A DNA stretch of 64,000 bases from Candidatus Geothrix odensensis. GTDB taxonomy: Bacteria; Acidobacteriota; Holophagae; Holophagales; Holophagaceae. The translations under genes were made by a program, and so were the position numbers. The stretch is from assembly GCA_016714685.1 (NCBI GenBank), contig JADKCH010000003.1, positions 62,001 to 126,000 on the forward strand. The letters are read 5' to 3'. Positions 57,911-64,000 of the stretch are shown in pieces. Each line of letters starts with the position of its first letter. Within the stretch, counting starts at the first letter, position 1. The notes below the pieces were generated by a model, which saw only the letters and a program-made list of their open reading frames with translations, was not told the origin of the DNA and did not search any database.

Positions 57911-59674
57911 ATGGAACCCCAGGTCCCGCAGGATCCCGTCGCCCCGCCTGAGCTCGCCGAGCGCGTGGCCCGCCTGGAAGCCCAGGTGGCCTGGCTGCTG
58001 CAGCGGCAACAGGCGCCAGCGGCCCCGGCTGCGGTTCCGGTGCCCCAGGCCGCCACCGCGGCCCGCCCCCTGCCGCGTCCCATCGTGCGCCCCGCCGTCC
58101 CCCGCAAGGAGATCTCGCCGGTGGTGTGGATCGCCGGCATCGCGGCCTCCATCTTCCTCATCGGCACCATCTTCTTCTTCCGCTGGGCCATCCAGCAGGG
58201 CTGGGTGGGCGCGGAGCTGCGCTTCGTCCTGGGGCTGTTGGCGGGCGGCGCCATCGCCGCCTTCGCCGCGAAGCTGATCCTGGGCGACAGCCGCCGCCTG
58301 GGCGTGGCCCTGCTGCTGGCGGGCCTCGGCACCCTGCAGTTCACCTTCCGCGCCGGCGCCATGGAGTACCACTTCTACGCTGCACCCATGGGCCTGGCGG
58401 CCACGGCCCTCGTGACCCTGCTGGCCGGCGGGCTCGCCGCCCGGGGCCGCAGTGGCGGCGCCCTGACCGTGGCCCTGGTCTCCGGCCTGGTGGCGCCCCT
58501 GGTGTTCAGCCAGGGGGGTCACCACGAGGTGGCCCTGACGCTGTACCTCGCCGTGCTGCTGGCCGCCGCCCTCGCGGTGCCCTACCTGGCCCGTACGGGG
58601 GGCTCCTGGCACGGGGCACGGTGGACAGCCCTCGTGGGCGTGTGGCTCCTGCTGCTGCCCGCCTGCGCCGAGGTCATGAAGGGCGATGCCGCGACCCTCG
58701 CCCTGCTCCTCGTCCTCCACCTGGCGCTGGCAGGCCTCTGGGCCTGGCTGCCGGGCACGGAGGAGCTTCCCGGCACCCCCACCGTGCTCTGGCTCGTGGC
58801 CTCCATCCTCGCCACCTCGTACGGCTGGCTGCTCTGGAAGCGCATGGGCTTCGCCATCGAGACCTTCGCCGCACCTGTGATTGCCGTGGCGGCCCTGAAC
58901 CTGCTGCTCGTCCAGCCACTGCGGCGGCGCATGGGGAGTCGTCGGGCCGACTGGGGACTGCTGGCCCTGATCGCCGGCCACCTGGCCCTGGCGGTGCCCG
59001 TGGCCCTGGCGTGGTCCTGGGTGGGCCCGCTGTGGGGCGCCTTCTCTCTGGGGCTGGCCTGGGCTTCGCTCAGGGCCGAGGAGAGCGCCTTCGCCGAAGA
59101 GGCCGCCGCGCTGCGCTGGCTCGCCGCGGCCCTGGCCCTGGCCACCACCCTGCGCTGGGCTTTCCACGGCCTCGACGGGCTCTTCTTCCGCAGCCAGGCG
59201 CACACGCCCTTTCTCAATCCCGCCTTCGCCGAAGGAGCCCTGGCCGCGGCGGCCTGGTGGATGCTGACGCGCCGAGGCGGCCCCCTGGGCGTGATCGCCT
59301 TCCTGGCCCTGCAGGTCACCGCCAACGTCACGCTGGCCTTCGAGGCCGCGCGGCTGGTCCAGCGGCTCCAGACGCCAGCCCGCCCCGGCTTCGGCTATGG
59401 CCCCTCCCGCGCCGCCTCCATCGCCATGACGCTGGTCTGGGCGCTGTCCGGTGCCTGGCAGTGGATGCGCGGGCTCGGCTTGCGCGACGAAGCCCGCCGG
59501 GCCCTGATGATCGCGGGCTACGCCTGGATGGGGATTGCCAGCTTCAAGCTCATCGCCGCGGACCTCGACCAGGCCGACACGCCCCTGCGGGCCCTCGCGT
59601 TCCTCGGCGTCGGCGCCATCGGCATGGCCGCGGCCATCCTCGCCAACCGGAAGCGGCCTGGAGAGGCGTCATGA
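57911..59674 (+). CDS. DUF2339-family polytopic membrane protein
   Basis: This 587-residue protein has a short coiled N-terminus (ELAERVARLEAQVAWLLQRQ), a Pro/Ala linker and about 16-18 membrane spans beginning at residue 75 (VVWIAGIAASIFLIGTIFFF). The family name DUF2339 fits the coiled start, linker and repeated short spans. Its function is unknown. It overlaps the next gene (ATGA), a constant DUF3999-like neighbour. Confidence 0.8.
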   Translation: MEPQVPQDPVAPPELAERVARLEAQVAWLLQRQQAPAAPAAVPVPQAATAARPLPRPIVRPAVPRKEISPVVWIAGIAASIFLIGTIFFFRWAIQQGWVGAELRFVLGLLAGGAIAAFAAKLILGDSRRLGVALLLAGLGTLQFTFRAGAMEYHFYAAPMGLAATALVTLLAGGLAARGRSGGALTVALVSGLVAPLVFSQGGHHEVALTLYLAVLLAAALAVPYLARTGGSWHGARWTALVGVWLLLLPACAEVMKGDAATLALLLVLHLALAGLWAWLPGTEELPGTPTVLWLVASILATSYGWLLWKRMGFAIETFAAPVIAVAALNLLLVQPLRRRMGSRRADWGLLALIAGHLALAVPVALAWSWVGPLWGAFSLGLAWASLRAEESAFAEEAAALRWLAAALALATTLRWAFHGLDGLFFRSQAHTPFLNPAFAEGALAAAAWWMLTRRGGPLGVIAFLALQVTANVTLAFEAARLVQRLQTPARPGFGYGPSRAASIAMTLVWALSGAWQWMRGLGLRDEARRALMIAGYAWMGIASFKLIAADLDQADTPLRALAFLGVGAIGMAAAILANRKRPGEAS

Positions 59675-60879
59675 AGCGCGCCGCTCTCCTGCTCCTGCTG
59701 CTCGTCGGCTGTGCCCGGGAGGACCGGGCCTCGCTGCACCGCCGCCCCATCTCTCCCGCGCCCGCCAGCGGCTGGGCGCGGCTGCCCCTCGATGCGGAAA
59801 GCCAGCGGCAGCAGGCGGGCGCCTGGATCGGCGATGCTGCGGGCCGCGCCATCCCCTTCATCGAAGCCCGCGAAGGCCTGTGGGAATCGCGCAGCCTCCC
59901 CCTGGAAAACCTGCTGACCGGCAAGGACGGCGAAGGCCATCCCACCGTGGAGTTCTCGATGAGGCTTCCCGAGGGCTGGCAGGTGGGAGAGCGCGAGTCA
60001 CTGAAACTCGACCTGGACCTGGAGGGCGCGACCCCCTGGGTGGCGCAGGTGAAGGCGGAACGGCAGCGCGAGGGTGGCGCCTTCATCGCCTACGACCCCC
60101 TGTCGCCCCTGCACCTCTACGATTTGTCCCCCTCCGGCAGCCGCCGCAGCCTCGACCTGCCCTGGGACGGCCAGCGCTACCGCTTGACGCTGCTGGCCTC
60201 GCAGGGCCAGGCCCCCCGGATCCGCGGCATCTCCGTGCGGGCCGAGGCACGCCCCGAGGCACTGGAGGCAGAGCTGGCCCTGGATCCCGCGCTCATCTCG
60301 GAACCCGGCCAGCCCCGCACCTGGCGGCTCAGCCTGCCGGACGAGGATCGCATCGTGGGCCTGGATCTGGTGCTGGTCCCACCCGCCGCGCCCCTGCGGC
60401 CGGAAATCCGGCTCAGTGAGGGCCAGAAGGAATCTCGGGATGTCTACTGCAGCGACCTGGTCTGGAACCTCCCTGCCCTGAACTCGAAGGCCAGCCGCAT
60501 CGCCCTCGCGCCGGTGCAGGCGAGGACCCTCACCTTCACCTTGCCGGAGGGTGCGACCCCCCTGAGCGCACGCATCCTTGTGCGGCGCCAGACTCTGATC
60601 TTCCCCGCGGAGGCTGGGCAGGCCTATGCCCTGCACCTGGGCGGCGAGGCCAAGCGCGCGCCCGGCAGCCTCGGCGCCCTGCCCTCCATCCGAACCCTGG
60701 CCAGCCGCGCCCCCCTCAGCCTCGGTGTCCGAGAGCCGGACGACCAGGGCCTCCCTCGCATGGAACGCACCGACCAGCGAGCACGGCCCTGGATGCCGTG
60801 GGTGGCGGGGCTGGCGCTGCTGGTGCTGGGTGCTGCGGCCCTGCGTCTGTTCCGGCCCGAGGAGAACCGGAAGGCCTGA
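59671..60879 (+). CDS. DUF3999-like exported protein
   Basis: This 402-residue protein begins with a lipoprotein-like signal (MKRAALLLLLLVGC), has a beta-rich periplasmic body of about 350 residues and one C-terminal span (WMPWVAGLALLVLGAAALRLF) followed by a short basic tail. That layout and its coupling to a DUF2339 gene agree with DUF3999. The two probably form an envelope complex of unknown role. Confidence 0.7.
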   Translation: MKRAALLLLLLVGCAREDRASLHRRPISPAPASGWARLPLDAESQRQQAGAWIGDAAGRAIPFIEAREGLWESRSLPLENLLTGKDGEGHPTVEFSMRLPEGWQVGERESLKLDLDLEGATPWVAQVKAERQREGGAFIAYDPLSPLHLYDLSPSGSRRSLDLPWDGQRYRLTLLASQGQAPRIRGISVRAEARPEALEAELALDPALISEPGQPRTWRLSLPDEDRIVGLDLVLVPPAAPLRPEIRLSEGQKESRDVYCSDLVWNLPALNSKASRIALAPVQARTLTFTLPEGATPLSARILVRRQTLIFPAEAGQAYALHLGGEAKRAPGSLGALPSIRTLASRAPLSLGVREPDDQGLPRMERTDQRARPWMPWVAGLALLVLGAAALRLFRPEENRKA

Positions 60880-60888
60880 GGCCCCGCT

Positions 60889-61215
60889 TCAGAACCTGGC
60901 CTTGGCCTTCCGGAAGACGAACCGGATCGCCTGCCAGGCCTGTTCCAGCTCCGCCTTCTCATGCTCCCACTCGGTCTCGACGGAGTTCTTCAACCGCAGC
61001 ACCTGGGCGCTGGCCTCGTTCCTCCGAAGCTGAAGTTCATCCGTGATGTGGTCGAGTGCCAGCCGGTCCGGAGTTCCCAGGCGTCGGGCGCCGGCCCGGT
61101 ACTGGCCGATCAGCGCGGTCCACTCCGCCACCTGGGCTTCGTAGCGTTCGAGGTCCGCTCTACGGCTGGCCAGGCTGGTCGTACTCGCTGGCGTCGACTC
61201 TTCGATGGTGCGCAT
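60889..61215 (-). CDS. Small coiled-coil protein under a candidate sigma-54 promoter
   Basis: This 108-residue soluble protein is mostly helical: RADLERYEAQVAEWTALIG near residue 19 and EASAQVLRLKNSVETEWEHEK near 73, ending AWQAIRFVFRKAKARF. The pattern resembles small coiled-coil proteins of the Sll1863-like stress group, but I am not certain. The start at 61215 has AGGGGGAAGG upstream. A sigma-54-like promoter (61334-61349) and a 37-bp element (61444-61480) precede it and match those before the Fe-S gene at 63459, so the two are probably co-regulated by the activator between them. Confidence 0.7.
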   Translation of the reverse strand: MRTIEESTPASTTSLASRRADLERYEAQVAEWTALIGQYRAGARRLGTPDRLALDHITDELQLRRNEASAQVLRLKNSVETEWEHEKAELEQAWQAIRFVFRKAKARF

Positions 61216-61333
61216 GGGCCTTCCCCCTCCTCGGCCGATATGGCGGCACTGGCCGATCGATGACTGGACGGACCGCGCCGGTACCTCTGGACTGGAGTGG
61301 CTCGATCCGGGCCGATCCATCTCGAGGTGATGA

Positions 61334-61349
61334 GTCAAGTCACATGCCA
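61334..61349 (-). promoter_or_regulatory. Sigma-54-like promoter of the small coiled-coil gene
   Basis: On the minus strand TGGCATG (61349-61343), four bases and TTGAC (61338-61334) resemble the -24/-12 consensus TGGCACG-N4-TTGCA with TTGA for TTGC. The start codon is about 110 bp downstream. Confidence 0.5.
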
Positions 61350-61443
61350 ACGACGCTCCAGGCTGACGACAAGTCGGATATCACTGGAGATGCTCATCTT
61401 GGGCAGCCCCAGCTCGGGCGCCTGAATGGCCCTGCGATCCAAG

Positions 61444-61480
61444 CCACCGCGCCATGAGGCGGAATCGTCAAATGCGACGG
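61444..61480 (-). promoter_or_regulatory. 37-bp upstream element B (activator site)
   Basis: On the minus strand this element contains CCGTC-GCATTT-GACG and, 14 bp on, GGCGCGGTGG. It matches 33 of 37 bases of the element at 63235-63271. It lies 94 bp before the -24 box at 61349. Confidence 0.65.
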
Positions 61481-61492
61481 AGGGTGCGCCCC

Positions 61493-63100
61493 TCAGGGAC
61501 GGTGGATGCCCTCTTTGCGCATGCGGCCCCGGAGGGTGCTCGGGTTGATGCCGAGGATGTGGGCGGCGCCGTTGGCGCCCTCGATCCTCCAGTTGGTACT
61601 GCGCAACACCTGGCTGATGTACTCCCGCTCCAGGTCCACCAGGGGCATGGTGTCGCCCTGGGGAGTCACTGGTCCGGGAGCGTTGAAGTGGTCCAGCACC
61701 TGCAAGGTGGCCCCCTGGGAGACGATGGCGGCCCGCTCGATCACGCTTTCCAATTCCCGGATGTTGCCCGGCCAGGCATGGGCCCTGAGACGGTCCATGG
61801 TTTCATTCGTGACGTTCCGCAGGTTCTTGCCCAGCTTGCGGTTGAACTTCTCCAGGAAGTACTCCACGAGCAGCGGGATGTCCTCGGCCCGGTCGCGCAG
61901 GGGTGGGAGGGTGATGGGGAAGATGTTGAGCCGGTAGAAGAGATCCTCGCGGAAGCGCCCGAGTCGCATCTCTTCGTAGAGGTCCCGGTTGGTGGCGGCG
62001 ATGATGCGGACGTCCACCTTCACGGTCCTGGAGCTTCCCAGGCGGCTGAACTCGCCATCCTGAATGACGTGGAGAAGCTTCGCCTGCAGTTCGAAGGGCA
62101 GGTCGCCGATCTCGTCCAGCAGGATGGTCCCTTTGTCCGCCAGTTCGAAGCGCCCCAGCTGCTGAGCGCTGGCCCCGGTGAACGCCCCCTTCTCCCGGCC
62201 GAACAGCTCGCTTTCGATGAGGCTCGCGGGGAGGGCCGTGCAGTTGACCATGACAAGGGGTCGGTTCTTCCGCAGGCTCCGGTTGTGGATGGCACGCGCC
62301 ACCAGGCCCTTGCCGGTGCCAGTCTCCCCCAGCAGCAGCACCGTCGAATCCTGTGGCGCCACGGCCTCGACACGGAAGAACACGTTTTCCAGGCAGCGGC
62401 TCTGCCCGATCACCTCGCCGAAGTGGTAGGTGTGGTTGACCTCCGGGAAGGGATAGCTGTCGGCGGACTCGATGCGGTCCCTCAGGGCCTGGATCTCCGC
62501 GTTGGCTTTGTGCAGATCGTTTTCCACCTGGCACCGGAGGGCCTTCTCCCGAGTGAGGAGATCCTCGCCCGGAGCGAGCGCGGGCGAGGACGGAGAGGCA
62601 TGCCTTCCCCAGGTGATGTCCGAGTGGATGGCGACGGCGCCGATGATCTTGCCCTTCGCCAGGATGGGGGCCGCAGTCACCTTGAGGGTGAGTTCCTCTC
62701 TGGTCTCGGCATGGATGGCCAGCACCACCTCCGTGACCCGCTCCCCCTTGAAGGCACGCGTAAGGGGATGCTCCTCTTCGCGCAGGGGCAGCAGGTTCTT
62801 CGGCCAGCGGAGCAGGAACCCCTCACCCCGCCTTCCGTACCTGCTCCGCAGTTCGTTGACCGAGGCGACTCCCAGCATCCGCACTGCGGCCTTGTTGCAG
62901 CGCGTGATCCCGTCCCGAGTGAGGATGAACACGGCATTCGGCGTGGTGTCCAGGATCGCGTTCATCTCTGTGCGCTTCAGGAGCAGCGCTGAAACCCGCG
63001 CCGAGAAGGACCTGCGCTTTTTCACCGGGATCACTTCGGAGTGACCCCCGGCCGCGGCGACGACCCGACGGATGATGCAGGGAGCAGTCTGCGTAAGCAT
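61493..63100 (-). CDS. Sigma-54-dependent transcriptional activator with PAS domain
   Basis: This 535-residue regulator has an N-terminal PAS-like sensor (about residues 45-160; MNAILDTTPNAVFILTRDGITRCN), a short coiled linker, and a full AAA+ domain: Walker A GETGTGKG, the sigma-54 contact loop GAFTGA, Walker B GTILLDEIGDLP, and R-finger region GRFREDLFYRLNIFP. A Fis-type HTH ends the protein (NGAAHILGINPSTLRGRMRKEG). The start at 63100 has GAGG upstream. It lacks a receiver, so it senses a small molecule or redox state. Identical elements on both sides of the gene make the Fe-S operon and the coiled-coil gene likely targets. Confidence 0.93.
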   Translation of the reverse strand: MLTQTAPCIIRRVVAAAGGHSEVIPVKKRRSFSARVSALLLKRTEMNAILDTTPNAVFILTRDGITRCNKAAVRMLGVASVNELRSRYGRRGEGFLLRWPKNLLPLREEEHPLTRAFKGERVTEVVLAIHAETREELTLKVTAAPILAKGKIIGAVAIHSDITWGRHASPSSPALAPGEDLLTREKALRCQVENDLHKANAEIQALRDRIESADSYPFPEVNHTYHFGEVIGQSRCLENVFFRVEAVAPQDSTVLLLGETGTGKGLVARAIHNRSLRKNRPLVMVNCTALPASLIESELFGREKGAFTGASAQQLGRFELADKGTILLDEIGDLPFELQAKLLHVIQDGEFSRLGSSRTVKVDVRIIAATNRDLYEEMRLGRFREDLFYRLNIFPITLPPLRDRAEDIPLLVEYFLEKFNRKLGKNLRNVTNETMDRLRAHAWPGNIRELESVIERAAIVSQGATLQVLDHFNAPGPVTPQGDTMPLVDLEREYISQVLRSTNWRIEGANGAAHILGINPSTLRGRMRKEGIHRP

Positions 63101-63234
63101 CAATGCCTCAACAGATCCGTTAATTACTCAACGGTCATTAATAAGTGTAGGCCTTTCCCTCTCCAGGAAACCCCACCGAGCAAACTTTCTCGAAGTTCAA
63201 CGTAGGCCGCCTTCCAGGCTGATCTCCGTCGCGC

Positions 63235-63271
63235 CCGTCGCATTTGACGGTTCCGCGCCAGGGCGCGGTGG
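63235..63271 (+). promoter_or_regulatory. 37-bp upstream element A (activator site)
   Basis: It contains CCGTC-GCATTT-GACGG (63235-63250, perfect 5-bp dyad) and GCGCC-AG-GGCGC (63255-63266), and lies 91 bp upstream of the -24 box at 63363. This is the usual place for enhancer sites of sigma-54 activators. Confidence 0.65.
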
Positions 63272-63362
63272 GGAGATCGCCAAGGCTGCCCAAGGCCCTG
63301 TTGGGAGGTACCTCAAAGCCAATCTTTCTTACAGATGGTGACTCGCCTCGATTCCACTTTTT

Positions 63363-63378
63363 TGGCACGCAACTTGAG
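63363..63378 (+). promoter_or_regulatory. Sigma-54-like promoter of the Fe-S subunit gene
   Basis: TGGCACG (63363-63369), CAAC and TTGAG (63374-63378) match TGGCACG-N4-TTGCA with TTGA in place of TTGC at -12. The ATG is about 80 bp downstream. The rest of 63101-63234 is AT-rich near 63115-63150 and should contain the activator's own promoter. Confidence 0.6.
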
Positions 63379-63458
63379 ATGTTTGATCCGCAGTGGGTCG
63401 AAGCCCCTTTTCAAACGGATGTCGTTCCCCCGTTCCACTTCCCGATCGGATGCGCCCA

Positions 63459-64000
63459 ATGGCCAACAAGAAAGCCATGTTGATCGACGTCTCGCTCTGC
63501 GTGGGCTGCAATGCCTGCCAGACGGGATGCAAAGAGGAGAACGGGCTTCCCCCCAACGAGGAGAAGCACCTCTCTCTGACGGCCTTCACGGCACTCACCA
63601 AGCACAACGACCTGTACGTCCGCCGCATGTGCCAGCACTGTGACGTCCCCACCTGCGTGTCAGTGTGTCCCGTGGGTGCGCTGACGAAATCAGCGGCCGG
63701 GCCCGTGTCCTACGATGGCGAAAAATGCATTGGCTGCCGCTATTGCCTCCAGGCCTGCCCGTTCCATGTTCCGAAGTACGAATGGAGCAGCACCAAGCCT
63801 TCGATCCGCAAATGCAAATTCTGTCCCGACCGGATCGCCAGGGGGCTGCAACCCGCCTGCGCCGAGGCCTGCCCCACCGGAGCCACGATCTTTGGCGACC
63901 GGGACGAGCTGCTGATCGAAGCGGCCCGCAGGATCCAAGCTGAACCGGGAAAGTACGTCACCAGGATCTACGGCGAGCATGACGTCGGGGGAACGTCGAT
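63459..64000 (+). CDS. Four-cluster [4Fe-4S] electron-transfer subunit, 3' end off the window
   Basis: About 180 codons are visible before the right edge. Four cysteine sets mark a DmsB/NrfC/HybA/FdnH-type dicluster-pair protein: CVGCNACQTGC, CQHCDVPTCVSVCP, CIGCRYCLQACP and CKFC plus CAEACPTGA. GEHDVGGTS near the edge is typical of formate dehydrogenase and hydrogenase Fe-S subunits. It has no signal peptide at the visible start. It should pass electrons between a catalytic subunit (molybdopterin enzyme or hydrogenase, beyond the window) and a membrane quinone subunit. A sigma-54-like promoter and activator element precede it. Confidence 0.9.
   Translation, partial: MANKKAMLIDVSLCVGCNACQTGCKEENGLPPNEEKHLSLTAFTALTKHNDLYVRRMCQHCDVPTCVSVCPVGALTKSAAGPVSYDGEKCIGCRYCLQACPFHVPKYEWSSTKPSIRKCKFCPDRIARGLQPACAEACPTGATIFGDRDELLIEAARRIQAEPGKYVTRIYGEHDVGGTS

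Overview
The window is a GC-rich bacterial chromosome segment with dense gene packing. There is no insertion sequence, integrase, prophage or CRISPR array that I can see. The best guess for the host is an anaerobic, respiring Acidobacteriota of the Holophagae type (Geothrix/Holophaga-like). That is inference from the mix of outer-membrane multihaem cytochromes, an indolepyruvate oxidoreductase with ADP-forming acyl-CoA synthetase, complex I, a tRNA-Val beside an unusual EF-P, and the general protein character. No rRNA is present to confirm it.

Layout. 1-3.4 kb (minus): an extracellular electron transfer set, made of a beta-barrel porin, two multihaem c-type cytochrome lipoproteins and the start of a third lipoprotein resembling the OmcA/MtrC family. 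3.4-3.9 kb: a long regulatory gap with an AT-rich island and three TGTGA-N6-nCAC boxes. 3.9-8.3 kb: iorA-iorB-acd, an archaeal-style route from aryl pyruvates through aryl-CoA to ATP. 8.3-11.6 kb: YwiC-like protein, Rrf2 regulator, MoeA and a Crp/Fnr regulator, a set that suggests nitrate/NO or molybdoenzyme control. 11.8-16.4 kb: EF-P, tRNA-Val, an aminotransferase, gamma carbonic anhydrase, a small membrane protein and a PseG-like protein. 16.5-19.8 kb: rplM-rpsI and rpsB-tsf-pyrH, followed by a duplicated 3' end of pyrH. 20-30.3 kb: a hybrid histidine kinase, a GlcD-like flavoprotein, an ABC-permease-AttH operon, an HDOD response regulator and UgpQ. 30.3-35.3 kb (minus): thrABC headed by a leader peptide and attenuator. 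35.3-44.6 kb: a nucleotide-transporter-like protein, a Tat-exported epimerase, a CBS protein, a biotin-dependent (de)carboxylase pair, a frameshifted argF, small proteins and a phosphatase. 44.6-50.9 kb (minus): nuoEF and nuoABCD, separated by CDGSH, YceI and a divergent MarR gene. 51-54.5 kb: a mini type II fatty-acid/polyketide cluster (ACP, dehydratase, KS, degenerate KS) plus a SPOR protein. 54.7-61.2 kb: an NFACT/RqcH protein, a diguanylate cyclase, a DUF2339/DUF3999-like pair and a small coiled-coil protein. 61.5-64 kb: a sigma-54 activator and the start of a four-cluster Fe-S electron-transfer subunit.

How the parts work together. Peptide or aromatic amino-acid oxidation (aminotransferase, IorAB, ACD) would give ATP and reductant. 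Complex I and the porin-cytochrome conduit would dispose of electrons, with regulators of the Crp/Fnr, Rrf2 and sigma-54 types controlling respiratory choice.

The most interesting signals are: (i) a 37-bp element (33/37 identical) that lies on each side of the sigma-54 activator gene, each copy 91-94 bp upstream of a matching -24/-12-like promoter facing outward; (ii) a complete thr attenuator with a Thr-rich 17-residue leader peptide; (iii) the pyrH tail duplication; (iv) a single-base frameshift in argF; and (v) a beta-alpha ordered ACD next to an IorA that lacks its ferredoxin domain.
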